Below, in pieces: positions 1 through 9,250 of a stretch of DNA of 64,000 bases; within the stretch, counting starts at the first letter, position 1; every line of letters begins with the position of its first letter. This DNA comes from Hornefia porci (GTDB lineage: Bacteria > Bacillota > Clostridia > Peptostreptococcales > Anaerovoracaceae), in contig NZ_MJIE01000001.1 of NCBI RefSeq assembly GCF_001940235.1, positions 2,418,001 to 2,482,000 of the forward strand. The letters are read 5' to 3'. The notes below the pieces were generated by a model. It saw only the letters and a program-made list of their open reading frames with translations, did no database searches and was not told the origin of the DNA. The position numbers and the translations under genes were made by a program.

Positions 1-435
1 GTTTCCGGGGATCAGATAGTGGCGATGATGGATACCCTAAAAGAAAAGGGATTTGGAGAGCTTGTCATGATTCTCTTTGAAACCTCCATCATCAAGGTTG
101 CAATACAGGCAATTTCCATAGTGATTATGCTTGTGGTTTATGGAAGAATGTTTGAGATTTATGTTTACTCATCGGTTTCAGCCATTCCATTTGCCACAAT
201 GGGAAACAAAGAATGGGGGCAGATTGGAACAAATTACATCAAGGGACTATTTGCACTTGGACTACAAGGACTCTTTTTAATGGTTTGTCTTGGAATATAC
301 GCAGTATTAGTTAAGACGATTGAAATAACAGATATACACACAAGTACCATGACGATACTTGGATATGCGGTTTTGCTGGGGTTAATGATGCTAAAGAGCG
401 GAACACTGGCCAAAAGCGTATTAAATGCACACTAA
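1..435 (+). CDS. VirB6/TrbL-like conjugation membrane protein (C-terminal part)
   Basis: The reading frame is open from base 1, so the N-terminus lies outside the window. The visible 144 residues hold three or four hydrophobic segments (around IIKVAIQAISIVIMLVVYG, GLFALGLQGLFLMVCLGIYAV and MTILGYAVLLGLMML). This matches the multi-spanning VirB6/TrbL-type component of Gram-positive conjugative machines. Position supports the call: it directly precedes PrgI and VirB4 genes, as in Tn1549/CTn-type elements. The protein would sit in the cell membrane as part of the mating channel. Family assignment rests on hydrophobicity and context more than on a signature motif. Confidence 0.7.
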   Translation, partial: VSGDQIVAMMDTLKEKGFGELVMILFETSIIKVAIQAISIVIMLVVYGRMFEIYVYSSVSAIPFATMGNKEWGQIGTNYIKGLFALGLQGLFLMVCLGIYAVLVKTIEITDIHTSTMTILGYAVLLGLMMLKSGTLAKSVLNAH

Positions 436-453
436 AAAGAAAGGAAAGATAGT

Positions 454-717
454 ATGAATAAAAGAAAAACAGTAATTACAGCAGTAGTAATTGGAGCAGG
501 CGTTATGGCGGTAGTTGATAGAATCAGACTTTATAACAAGGTAGAAGAATTGGAAGAAAGGACACAGGACATTGGTCGCTGCCACAATGATTTTTGCTTA
601 ATGCAGCAAAGATATAACAAGAATACAGATGAACAGCTTGCAATTATTCAGGATGAAATCGGCTCTGTATATGAACACTTTGAGGAGCTTTCAAAGGATA
701 AAGAAGATGGGAGGTAA
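454..717 (+). CDS. Small membrane-anchored coiled-coil ICE protein
   Basis: An 87-residue protein with a start preceded by AAAGGAAAGAT. Residues about 7-21 (TVITAVVIGAGVMAVV) form one membrane anchor. The rest is charged and looks coiled-coil (KVEELEERTQD and later EELSKDKED). It lies between the VirB6-like and PrgI genes, separated by 18 and 3 nt, so it is probably co-transcribed with the transfer operon. I do not recognise a named family. A structural accessory role in the mating channel is an inference from position. Confidence 0.6.
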   Translation: MNKRKTVITAVVIGAGVMAVVDRIRLYNKVEELEERTQDIGRCHNDFCLMQQRYNKNTDEQLAIIQDEIGSVYEHFEELSKDKEDGR

Positions 718-720
718 GCT

Positions 721-1110
721 ATGGCGTATGTACCAATTCCAAAAGACTTAAAGAAGGTAAAGACAAAGGTGGCTTTTAACTTAACGAAAAGGCAGCTCAT
801 AGGATTTACCATTGCAGGACTTGTTGGAATACCTGTCTATTTATTTATGAGAAAGGTAGTACCAAACGATATAGCCGTTATATTTCTCATTGTGTCCACA
901 CTTCCAATCTTTTTTATCACACTTTTTGAAAAGAACGGACTGACCTTTGAGAAATATTTTAAGCATATCTATTTGCATAAATTCTATCAACCACAAAAGA
1001 GAGTGAGAAAGGAGGTTTACCTTGAACAAGAAAAGAAAAATTCAGCAAATAAAGTTAGAAGAAAACAAAAAGGCATTAAGAAATCAAAAACAGGACTTAA
1101 AGAAAAGTAA
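721..1110 (+). CDS. PrgI family conjugation protein
   Basis: 129 residues. The N-terminus AYVPIPKDLKKVKTKVAFNL and two adjacent membrane segments (about residues 27-45 and 50-68) are typical of the PrgI family, the small membrane partner encoded just before VirB4 in Gram-positive T4SS. The C-terminus is basic and lysine-rich. The gene starts 3 nt after its upstream neighbour. Its last 89 nt overlap the start of virB4 in another frame, which suggests translational coupling. Confidence 0.85.
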   Translation: MAYVPIPKDLKKVKTKVAFNLTKRQLIGFTIAGLVGIPVYLFMRKVVPNDIAVIFLIVSTLPIFFITLFEKNGLTFEKYFKHIYLHKFYQPQKRVRKEVYLEQEKKNSANKVRRKQKGIKKSKTGLKEK

Positions 1111-3451
1111 GGTTAAGTCAAAAAAAGATAAGGGAGGAATCCTTGATCTTATCTTTAAGAAAGAACAGAAAAGGTATACGGTAGAAGATACCATTCCCTA
1201 TCTTAGACTCTTAAAAAGTGGGATATGCCAGCTTGATGAAAAGCACTTCAGTAAAAGCATAGCCTTTCAGGACATTAACTATCAGCTTGCTTTAGACGAA
1301 GATAGGGACTTAATTTTTAATCAGTTTGCAAACTTTCTAAATTCCTTTGATCCAAGTGTCAGCATTGAGTTTTCCTACATCAATCAGCTTGGGCGAAATG
1401 AAGAAATGAAATCGGCAATTCAGATACCGGATAAAGGGGACGGCTTTGATGATATACGACTTGAGTTTAGAGAGATGCTAAAAAGCCAGATTGTAAAGGG
1501 AAATAACGGACTTAAAAAATCAAAGTATGTAACCTTTACAGTGGAAGCAGACAATTTAGCGCAGGCAACATCAAAACTTGAAAGACTGGAGATAGATATA
1601 TTATCTAATCTTAAAAGTATGGGGGTTCGTGCTGAAAGTCTTACCGGAGAAGAAAGGCTAAAGATACTTCACGATATATTAAATCCGAATAAGACCTTTG
1701 AGTTTTCATACAAAGACTTAAAGAAAAGAGAAAGCACCAAGACATATATTGTGCCTGATGAATTTAACTTTATGCCAAGCAGATATTTTAAGTTTGGGAA
1801 ATTTATCGGTGCAGTCAGCTACTTTCAAATCCTTGCAAGTGAACTATCTGACCGTATGCTATCTGAGTTTTTGGATATTGATGATAACATCAATATCTCT
1901 TTTCATATTAAGGCAATTGATCAGTCAGAAGCCATTAAGATGGTAAAAAGAAAAAATACCGATATTGATAAGATGCGAATTGAGGAAAACAAGAAGGCGG
2001 TAAGGTCAGGCTATGATATGGACATTCTTCCAAGTGATTTAATTACCTATGGAGAAGATGTAAAGAGCCTATTAAAAGATTTGCAGACAAGAGATGAGAG
2101 GATGTTTGTTGTAAGTATCGTCTTTATGAACTTTGCAAGGACAATTCAAAAGCTCGATAACACCATCGCTCAGATAAGCTCCATTGCCAATAAGCATAAC
2201 TGTAAATTGAAAAGACTTGACCATACGCAGGAGCAAGGCTTAGTGAGTGTGCTCCCTCTTGGGGTGAATAAGATTGAAATAGATAGAGGGCTAACCTCAT
2301 CATCCACAGCAGTCTTTATGCCCTTTACCACAGAGGAGCTTTTCATCAATTCAAGTAACAGTCTTTACTACGGTCTAAATGCCCTGAGTCATAACCTGAT
2401 TATGGCGGACAGGAAGAAATTAAAGAACCCAAATGGGTTAATTCTTGGAACTCCCGGAAGCGGTAAATCCTTTTCAGCAAAGCGTGAAATGGCAAATGCC
2501 ATCTTGGTAACTGACGATGATATTATCATCTGTGATCCGGAAGGAGAGTATGGAAACCTTGTTCGCCAGTTTAAGGGAGAAGTCATTAAAGTCAGCAGTA
2601 AGTCAAAAGACTACTTAAATCCCCTTGATATAAACATGAACTATGGCGATGGAGATGCACCTCTTAAAGACAAAGCAAATTTCATTATGTCTATGCTTGA
2701 ACTTGTAGTTGGCGGTAGCGGACTTACGGCAGAAGAAAAGTCGGTTATAGATAGGTGCTTACCTAAGATTTATGAAAAGTATTTTGAAAATCCTACTCCT
2801 GAAAATATGCCTATACTTGGAGATCTATACGATATGTTAAAAGGGCAGGAAGAAAAGGTAGGGAAGAAGCTGGCAACGGAGATGGAAATCTATGTATCAG
2901 GTTCTCTTAATGTCTTTAATCACAGGTCAAATGTGGACTTAAATAAGAAGCTGCTTTGCTTTGATATTAAGGAGCTTGGAAGTCAGTTAAAGAAAATCGG
3001 TATGCTCGTTATTCAGGATCAGGTGTGGAATAAGGTATCCCAAAACAGAGGAAACAAGGCTACAAGGTACTATATAGATGAGTTTCATTTGCTATTAAAA
3101 GATGAACAGACAGCTTCCTATTCCGTTGAAATATGGAAGCGTTTTAGAAAGTGGGGAGGTATTCCAACAGGTATTACTCAAAATGTCAAAGACCTACTTA
3201 TGAGTAAGGAGATAGAAAATATCTTTGATAATACGGACTTTGTCTTAATGCTAAATCAGGCTTCGGGAGATAGAGAAATTTTAGCAAGAAAACTTAAAAT
3301 CTCACTTCCACAGCTTCGGTATGTAACCAACTCTAATGAGGGTGAGGGACTTTTGTTCTTTGGAAATACCATTGTGCCTTTCCTTGATAAGTTTCCGAAA
3401 GACACCATTCTTTATCAAAAGATGACTACCAAGCCTGAAGAAGTGAGGTAG
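1022..3451 (+). CDS. VirB4-like conjugation ATPase
   Basis: 809 residues, starting at a TTG with AAAGGAGG eight bases upstream, inside the end of the PrgI gene. It is the T4SS motor ATPase that powers assembly and transfer. Walker A GTPGSGKS is at about residues 476-483, followed by the conserved DPEGEYGNLV stretch. Walker B YYIDEFHLLL is near residue 686, and the later GGIPTGITQNVKDLL fits the VirB4/TraC core. The N-terminus is unusually lysine-rich. It acts on the cytoplasmic face with the PrgI and VirB6-like proteins encoded before it. Confidence 0.93.
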   Translation: MNKKRKIQQIKLEENKKALRNQKQDLKKSKVKSKKDKGGILDLIFKKEQKRYTVEDTIPYLRLLKSGICQLDEKHFSKSIAFQDINYQLALDEDRDLIFNQFANFLNSFDPSVSIEFSYINQLGRNEEMKSAIQIPDKGDGFDDIRLEFREMLKSQIVKGNNGLKKSKYVTFTVEADNLAQATSKLERLEIDILSNLKSMGVRAESLTGEERLKILHDILNPNKTFEFSYKDLKKRESTKTYIVPDEFNFMPSRYFKFGKFIGAVSYFQILASELSDRMLSEFLDIDDNINISFHIKAIDQSEAIKMVKRKNTDIDKMRIEENKKAVRSGYDMDILPSDLITYGEDVKSLLKDLQTRDERMFVVSIVFMNFARTIQKLDNTIAQISSIANKHNCKLKRLDHTQEQGLVSVLPLGVNKIEIDRGLTSSSTAVFMPFTTEELFINSSNSLYYGLNALSHNLIMADRKKLKNPNGLILGTPGSGKSFSAKREMANAILVTDDDIIICDPEGEYGNLVRQFKGEVIKVSSKSKDYLNPLDINMNYGDGDAPLKDKANFIMSMLELVVGGSGLTAEEKSVIDRCLPKIYEKYFENPTPENMPILGDLYDMLKGQEEKVGKKLATEMEIYVSGSLNVFNHRSNVDLNKKLLCFDIKELGSQLKKIGMLVIQDQVWNKVSQNRGNKATRYYIDEFHLLLKDEQTASYSVEIWKRFRKWGGIPTGITQNVKDLLMSKEIENIFDNTDFVLMLNQASGDREILARKLKISLPQLRYVTNSNEGEGLLFFGNTIVPFLDKFPKDTILYQKMTTKPEEVR

Positions 3452-3454
3452 CTT

Positions 3455-4090
3455 ATGGATGGGAAGCTGAAAAAAGATTTTAGGGAAAGACATAAGGCAA
3501 GTCTTGAAAGAGAAATGCTTAAAGCTGAAACAAACTTTATACCTGAAGAAAGTAAGTTAAAGCATAGCGATGATTACAGAGGAAAAATCGTTCATGATAA
3601 AGAAAGATTTCAGGATAAGGTACACGAAAAGATAAGTAAGGTAAGTTCTGATAATGAGAAGATACAGGGGACTTCCAAAAGAAATGCAAAGTATAGGGCT
3701 TCTGATAAGGGAAGTGTAAATGAAGCAGGAAAGGCTGACTATGATACTGAGGTAAAGAACGGGAAAGTGTATGATCCTTTAGGACAAGACCTTGATAACG
3801 ACGGAATCATAGACAGATACGACAATGATTTCAGGGACAGCGACTACTTTGAGTCGACCTATGATGTAGATGACAATTTACCTCAGAAAGAAAAACCATT
3901 GGAAAATTCCTCTAAAAATCACAAGACTCAAAAAGTAAGTATAAAAGGAAAAACTATTCCGAAAGCCTCTATACAAGAAAAAAGGAAGATGTGCCAAAAG
4001 AAAATAAATATGAAGGTAAAAGGACAGGGAAAGATGTTTCAGGCGAAAAAGAGTATAGCAATCTTTCAAAAGACCAAAAGAAAAAGCTAA
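3455..4090 (+). CDS. CD1108-family mobile element protein, 5' reading frame (frameshifted)
   Basis: This frame gives 211 residues. The first ~175 are charged and include an acidic DLDNDGIIDRYDND motif that resembles calcium-binding DxDxDG loops. After an AAAAAA run at 3978-3983 the translation turns into lysine/methionine-rich text with no family character. The -1 frame continues sensibly into the CHAP protein at 3991-5577. Read together, 3455-5577 would give about 707 residues, a believable full length. I therefore treat this as the N-terminal part of one gene split by an indel or by programmed slippage. Confidence 0.65.
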   Translation: MDGKLKKDFRERHKASLEREMLKAETNFIPEESKLKHSDDYRGKIVHDKERFQDKVHEKISKVSSDNEKIQGTSKRNAKYRASDKGSVNEAGKADYDTEVKNGKVYDPLGQDLDNDGIIDRYDNDFRDSDYFESTYDVDDNLPQKEKPLENSSKNHKTQKVSIKGKTIPKASIQEKRKMCQKKINMKVKGQGKMFQAKKSIAIFQKTKRKS

Positions 4091-5577
4091 AGAAAGATAT
4101 GGTAAAAGTATCTGCCCTGTCGGGGCTTGCCAAAGGAAGTGAAACCGTAAGAGATTACCTTTCTCATGGAAGTGATGAAAATAAAGGCGTAGAAGCAGGA
4201 GAAAAGACGGCGGACGCAAGTTCCAAACTCATTCATGGCATTAAGAGATACTCAGATAAGAAAAGAGCTAAAAAAGGATATGAGCTTACAAAGAAGGACT
4301 ATAAAATCAGAAAGCGTAAGTCAAAGTTAGAGTTTCGTGATGCCAAAGAGGAGCTGAAAAAGACAGATGAGTATAAAAGAGCAAGTGCCTATAAAAGATT
4401 TCAAAAGAAAAATCAGGTAAAGGCAGCGATTTCTCGTGAGAATAAGTCAAGGCTTAGAGATCGAATCAAAGAAGGTCTAATTGGAACACTGAAAAGCTCA
4501 AAGGATATGATTATCCGAAAAGCAAAAGGACTTATGCTAATTTTCGTAGGTATAATTATCTTAGGAACTTTTGTGATTAACTTTGCAGGAACGGGAATGA
4601 CAGGCTTTATGAATTCTACAAGCTCTATCCTTACAACAAGCTATTTATCAAATCCAAATGTCCTAAGTGAAATCAATCAGAAGTTTTCTGCTATGGAGAG
4701 TGAGCTTCAAAGTGAAGTTGACCATGTAGAAGAAAATTATCCCGGATATGATGAGTATATCTTAAACAACACAGAGTACATCGGTCATAATGTCCATGAG
4801 CTTTTATCCTACATTACATCAAGGTGCGGAGAGGTAAAGAGTGTATCGGAAGTAGAAACCATATTAAAAGAATTGTTTGAGTCCATGTATGACCTTGAAT
4901 ACAGGGAAGAAATTGAAATCAGGTATAGGACTGTTACAGAAACCTATACCGATGAAGATGACAATGAATATACCGAAAGCCACGAAGAACCTTATGAGTA
5001 TAAAAAGCTCATTGTAACGCTTCATAAAAAAGAAATGGACAGCATTATCCGAAGGGTCTTTGCAGACTATCCCGATAATTTAAAGCACTATGAAGCCCTA
5101 TTCCTTGCTCAAGGAAATATGGGAGAAGCCTTTGGAAATTCTGACCTTATCAGTGCTAATGGCGGTGTAGGTGGTGGGAAAGAGTATGAGGCATCTTCGG
5201 AAGTACAAAAGAAGATTGTTAATGCTGCATACATCACACCATCTCCGGGTGCAGGCTGGTGTGCCATGTGGGTATCACAGGTCTACCAAAATGCGGGACT
5301 TGGATATATCGGAGGAAACGCTAATGATATGTATAGAAACTATACCTTTACATCAGACAGGTCAAAGCTAAAGGTGGGAATGCTTGTGGCAGTGGAAAGC
5401 AGCAGTAGCGGAAGTACAGCAGGACTTACCTATGGTCATGTAGGTATTTATATTGGGGACGGAAAGGTTATTGATAATATCGGTTATATAAGAGTAACTA
5501 CCTTAGATGATTGGATTGCGACTTTTTGTAAACACCATCCGGTAGGCTTTGGTTTTCCGCCAAATGTAAACAGATAA
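3991..5577 (+). CDS. CD1108-family CHAP-type cell-wall hydrolase, 3' reading frame
   Basis: 528 residues if begun at GTG 3991; more likely the C-terminal three quarters of the 3455-5577 gene. A basic cytoplasmic region leads to a membrane segment (GLMLIFVGIIILGTFVINF, about residues 181-199), then an extracellular part. It ends in a CHAP/NlpC-like peptidase domain with catalytic-type Cys in GAGWCAMWVSQVY (about 423) and His in YGHVGIYIGDG (about 482). Such proteins locally open the peptidoglycan for the mating channel. The AGGAAG before the GTG could allow separate initiation, so two polypeptides are possible. Confidence 0.8.
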   Translation: MPKENKYEGKRTGKDVSGEKEYSNLSKDQKKKLKKDMVKVSALSGLAKGSETVRDYLSHGSDENKGVEAGEKTADASSKLIHGIKRYSDKKRAKKGYELTKKDYKIRKRKSKLEFRDAKEELKKTDEYKRASAYKRFQKKNQVKAAISRENKSRLRDRIKEGLIGTLKSSKDMIIRKAKGLMLIFVGIIILGTFVINFAGTGMTGFMNSTSSILTTSYLSNPNVLSEINQKFSAMESELQSEVDHVEENYPGYDEYILNNTEYIGHNVHELLSYITSRCGEVKSVSEVETILKELFESMYDLEYREEIEIRYRTVTETYTDEDDNEYTESHEEPYEYKKLIVTLHKKEMDSIIRRVFADYPDNLKHYEALFLAQGNMGEAFGNSDLISANGGVGGGKEYEASSEVQKKIVNAAYITPSPGAGWCAMWVSQVYQNAGLGYIGGNANDMYRNYTFTSDRSKLKVGMLVAVESSSSGSTAGLTYGHVGIYIGDGKVIDNIGYIRVTTLDDWIATFCKHHPVGFGFPPNVNR

Positions 5578-5589
5578 GGAGGGAACAAT

Positions 5590-5829
5590 GTGAAAAAAGA
5601 ACTGACAACAGTAAAAAATAGAATAAAGAAGTTAAAGGACAAAAAGGCTCTGATTGATGAAGAATTGGAGCCTTTATTTATTCGTGAGGAAGAACTTGAA
5701 AATGAGGAAATCATCACGATTTGTAGAAAGAACAATATCACTATCAGTGATTTGATGGCAAAGGTAAACAGAGAAAAAGCAGAACTGAAAAAGGAGAGGG
5801 CAAATGAAAACCAGTTTGAAAAAGAATAA
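5590..5829 (+). CDS. DUF4315 family protein
   Basis: 79 residues, GTG start after AAGGAGGGAACAAT. It is almost wholly charged and helical (KNRIKKLKDKKALIDEELEP), ending in a K/E-rich tail. Size, composition and position between the CHAP protein and the DUF4366 protein match the DUF4315 family of Tn1549/CTn elements. It overlaps the next gene by 26 nt, so translation is probably coupled. Function is unknown; a short coiled-coil partner of the transfer complex is plausible. Confidence 0.8.
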   Translation: MKKELTTVKNRIKKLKDKKALIDEELEPLFIREEELENEEIITICRKNNITISDLMAKVNREKAELKKERANENQFEKE

Positions 5830-7366
5830 TAAATTTTGGACAACAGCACTTGCAGTGATTGTAAGTATTAGCTGCATTTTAGGTCTTTGGACAGTTGTTT
5901 ATGCTAAAGAGCAAAAAGGGGCGGATACGCCTACAAGTGATAAGGCTGTCCAAACGGAAGTTGAAGTTAATGTAAAGTACATCTTTGAAGATGAAAAGGT
6001 CTTTAAGGAAGAAAAGATTAAGGCAGAGAAAGGACAGTTTCTTGATAGCGGGGATCTTCCAATGCTCCCTGATAATATGAAATTCATTGATGAATTTCTA
6101 TTCTATGAAGTAAAGGGCGATGGTAATGATGAAATTATCCGTAAGGTAGCAAAGACTGAGGTTAAGGACAAACAAACGCAAACGGAAGAAGAAAAACCAA
6201 AGCAGGACGAAGGCACGCAGACAGAAAATTCGAAGACTGAAGATAAAGGCACACAGACAGAGCTTTCTAAAGACGATATTTCTAAGATGGAAAAAGAGGC
6301 TAAAGAGCTTCAGGAAAAATTTGATAAGTTAAATGGTGAGCTTAAAGACAAGGATAAGTTGAGTGATAAGCAGAAAGAAAAAATCAAAGACCTTGAAGAT
6401 GAGATTGAAAGACTGAAAGAGAAAATGAAAAAAGATAAGGGAAATAAAGACTTATCAGAAGATATGAAAAAGGAAATAGATAAGCTGACGGAAAAGGTGA
6501 AAGAGCTTGAGAAAAATGCGGCTGAAACAAATAAAGCTCCTGTAACACCGCAGTCAATTACACCGATTAGTCCTATTTCAGGGATTAAAACAAGCTCAGG
6601 TATTTCTCCTCAAACACCACAAACTTCTGTAAGTAGTTCCGGTAAAGGCTCATCGGATATAGTAAGCTCAGGTGGTGTTACAAAGGATACAGGTAAAACA
6701 GAAGTAAAGGAGAAAGAAAAGGAAGTTCGTTATCCCAATAAGCTGACAGCAAAAGCACCTGCTAATAACAGCGGTCAGGATTCATCTATGGACGGTACAA
6801 GTACAAGCGTAAATACCAATAAGGGAATAGCTTCCGCTCCGTCAAAGGCAAGAGGAACTGTTACAGAAAATAAGGATAATGCGAATAATGATTATCCAAT
6901 TCATCATGGAGATAGCAGCGATAACAAAGAAACGGATATGTATTCAGCAGATGCAAGGCAGTTTATTACCTTTCAAACGAAAAACGGTAAGACATTTCAT
7001 TTAATTATCAATCATGATGAAGATAGTGAAAATGTCATGCTTCTTACAGAAGTATCCGAAGATGACCTGCTTAATATGGTAGAGAAAAAAGAAGCTCCAA
7101 AGCAGGAAATTGTAAAAGAAGAACCTGTTAAGGAAGAAGTAAAGCCTGAGGAAAAAGAAGAAAAGAGCAGTTTAGGGACATATATAATTCTTTTACTTGT
7201 AGTAGGCGGGGCATTGGGAGCAGGATACTACTTTAAGGTTGTAAAAAAGAAAGAAGATAGGGAGCTTGAAGCCTTAGAGGAAGAAGATGATGATTTCTTT
7301 TCTGAAGCTGAAAGCGAAGAAGAAACAAATGATGTAGATGAAGTAGAAGCAGAAGATGAGCAGTAA
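5804..7366 (+). CDS. DUF4366 / CD1107-family surface protein
   Basis: 520 residues. Residues 12-33 form a signal or anchor segment (TTALAVIVSISCILGLW). Four short xTQTE/VQTE-type repeats follow, then a long coiled coil (about 165-235), a Ser/Thr/Pro-rich stalk, the DUF4366-type region (RQFITFQTKNGKTFHLIIN) and a C-terminal membrane helix (GTYIILLLVVGGALGAGYYF) with a very acidic cytoplasmic tail. It is expected to span the wall and help mating-pair contact. The start has AAGGAGAGGGCAA and overlaps DUF4315. Confidence 0.85.
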   Translation: MKTSLKKNNKFWTTALAVIVSISCILGLWTVVYAKEQKGADTPTSDKAVQTEVEVNVKYIFEDEKVFKEEKIKAEKGQFLDSGDLPMLPDNMKFIDEFLFYEVKGDGNDEIIRKVAKTEVKDKQTQTEEEKPKQDEGTQTENSKTEDKGTQTELSKDDISKMEKEAKELQEKFDKLNGELKDKDKLSDKQKEKIKDLEDEIERLKEKMKKDKGNKDLSEDMKKEIDKLTEKVKELEKNAAETNKAPVTPQSITPISPISGIKTSSGISPQTPQTSVSSSGKGSSDIVSSGGVTKDTGKTEVKEKEKEVRYPNKLTAKAPANNSGQDSSMDGTSTSVNTNKGIASAPSKARGTVTENKDNANNDYPIHHGDSSDNKETDMYSADARQFITFQTKNGKTFHLIINHDEDSENVMLLTEVSEDDLLNMVEKKEAPKQEIVKEEPVKEEVKPEEKEEKSSLGTYIILLLVVGGALGAGYYFKVVKKKEDRELEALEEEDDDFFSEAESEEETNDVDEVEAEDEQ

Positions 7367-7404
7367 TGCTGCACCGAAAATAATACAGTATTTGGTGCAA
7401 ATGC

Positions 7405-7436
7405 AGGGCGGGAGAGTAATATCTTTCGCCCTTTTC
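7405..7436 (+). terminator. Intrinsic terminator after the DUF4366 gene
   Basis: AGGGCG at 7405-7410 pairs with CGCCCT at 7427-7432, the stem extends inward (GGGAGAG with CTTTC), and TTTT follows. It lies between the DUF4366 stop and the topB start. Confidence 0.6.
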
Positions 7437-7463
7437 ATATTGAAAACAGGAGGAAGTACAGAA

Positions 7464-9170
7464 ATGAAGTTAGTCATTGCAGAAAAGCCAAGTGTTGCAA
7501 TCTCTATTGCAAAGGTTATTGGAGCAAAAGATAAAAAGGATGGATATTATGAGGGAAACGGCTACAAAGTATCCTGGTGCGTAGGACACCTGATTCAGAT
7601 GGCAAATCCGGACAGCTATGATGAAAAGTATGCAAAATGGAATATGGCTGATTTACCAATTATTCCAAAGGACTATAAGTATGAAGTGGCAAAGTCAACC
7701 AAGAAACAGTTTGCTATCCTTAAAAAGCTGATGAATGATAAAGAGAGTGATACGGTTATCAATGCTTGTGATGCAGGAAGAGAAGGAGAGAGTATTTTTA
7801 GACTTGTATATAATCAGGCAAATTGTAAAAAGAAGATGAAACGCCTTTGGATTTCATCTATGGAGGATAGTGCCATTAAAGAGGGTTTTGATAATCTAAA
7901 AGACGGAGAGGACTATGACAATCTCTTTGAATCGGCACAGGCAAGAGCCATTGCGGATTGGTTAGTCGGAATGAACATCAGTAGGCTCTATTCTTGCCTA
8001 TATAAGCAAAATTATTCGGTTGGCAGAGTGCAGACACCGACTCTTGCCATGATTGTAAAAAGAGATGATGAGATAGCTAATTTCAGGAAAGAGAAATACT
8101 ATACAGTGGAGCTATCTATGGGTGATTTTACACTATCAACGGATAGAATTGATGATGAAATCGCAGCAGAGCAGCTCTTAAATTTAGTAGGCGATAAGAT
8201 TGAAATCACTGATGTTATTCAAAAAGAAAAGATTACTAAACCTGATTTACCTTTTGACCTTACAACACTTCAAAGGGAGTGCAATAAATATTTTGGATAT
8301 AGTGCCAAGCAGACACTTGACTATGCACAAAGCCTTTATGAAAAGAAACTGATTACTTATCCAAGAACAGACAGCAGATGTTTAACGGAAGATATGATTA
8401 CAAGTACCATCAATAACATTTTGGGCAAAAATGACTTTGACACAGAACGTATAAAGACGGTATTTAACTCTAAAAAGGTTACGGATCATCATGCGATTAT
8501 TCCGACAATCAGTTCATTAAAGAAAGATGTTTCTAAGCTTCCTCTAAGCGAAGCTAAAGTTTACTTCCTTATATCCGATAAATTTCACGCAAGTTTAGGT
8601 TATCCACTCATTGAAAATACAACAAAGATTGTAGCTTCATTTGATGGCTTTGTGTTTACAAGTTCAGGAAAGGTAATTAAAGATGAAGGCTTTAGCAAAT
8701 ACCTTAAAGAATACAAATCAAAAAAGAATGAAGATGCTGTACTGCCTGATGTAAGTGTTGGTGATGTTTTAAGCATTGAAAATAAAGAGATTAAAGAGAA
8801 ATTTACCCAACCTCCGAAATACTTTACTGAAGATACGCTCTTAAAGTCTATGGAGATTGCAGGAAATGAAGCCTTGGAAAAAGGTGTAGAGGTGGAAAGA
8901 AAAGGACTTGGCACTCCGGCAACAAGGGCAGGAATTATCGAAAATCTAATCTTTAAAGGATTTGTAGAAAGAGATAAGAAAAATCTTATAGCCACTCATA
9001 AAGGAATTAGCCTTGTAACGATTGTATCCGATACATTTAAGTCGGCAGAAACGACAGCAAAATGGGAAATGGAATTATCCGATATTGCTCAAGGGAAATC
9101 TTCAAAGGAAGAATTTTTAGAAGCGATTGAAAATGAGATAAAAGAAGCGGTTTCAACTTATAGTAAGTAA
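7464..9170 (+). CDS. topB: DNA topoisomerase III
   Basis: 568 residues from ATG 7464, chosen because it follows AGGAGG and begins MKLVIAEKPSVA, the usual topo III N-terminus. The frame extends further upstream without a ribosome site. The TOPRIM acidic motif DAGREGES starts at residue 103, and the active-site tyrosine is Y299 in LITYPRTDSR. Topo III passes single strands and is a standard gene of this ICE family. No C-terminal zinc-finger cysteines are visible, so this is the short form. A terminator-like hairpin separates it from the upstream operon. Confidence 0.95.
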   Translation: MKLVIAEKPSVAISIAKVIGAKDKKDGYYEGNGYKVSWCVGHLIQMANPDSYDEKYAKWNMADLPIIPKDYKYEVAKSTKKQFAILKKLMNDKESDTVINACDAGREGESIFRLVYNQANCKKKMKRLWISSMEDSAIKEGFDNLKDGEDYDNLFESAQARAIADWLVGMNISRLYSCLYKQNYSVGRVQTPTLAMIVKRDDEIANFRKEKYYTVELSMGDFTLSTDRIDDEIAAEQLLNLVGDKIEITDVIQKEKITKPDLPFDLTTLQRECNKYFGYSAKQTLDYAQSLYEKKLITYPRTDSRCLTEDMITSTINNILGKNDFDTERIKTVFNSKKVTDHHAIIPTISSLKKDVSKLPLSEAKVYFLISDKFHASLGYPLIENTTKIVASFDGFVFTSSGKVIKDEGFSKYLKEYKSKKNEDAVLPDVSVGDVLSIENKEIKEKFTQPPKYFTEDTLLKSMEIAGNEALEKGVEVERKGLGTPATRAGIIENLIFKGFVERDKKNLIATHKGISLVTIVSDTFKSAETTAKWEMELSDIAQGKSSKEEFLEAIENEIKEAVSTYSK

Positions 9171-9203
9171 GATGACACTAATTTCAGAGTGGAAAAAATA
9201 TCC

Positions 9204-9221
9204 TAAAAGTGCTATAATATA
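9204..9221 (+). promoter_or_regulatory. Promoter shared with the ICE recombinase
   Basis: TAAAAGTGCTATAATATA contains the -10 box TATAAT at 9213-9218, about 30 bases before the AlbA-type gene. The identical 18 bases occur at 30622-30639 before the serine recombinase. The -35 region here is weak. Confidence 0.6.
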
Positions 9222-9250
9222 TTGAAATATTTTTTGGAAAAGGAGGTATT

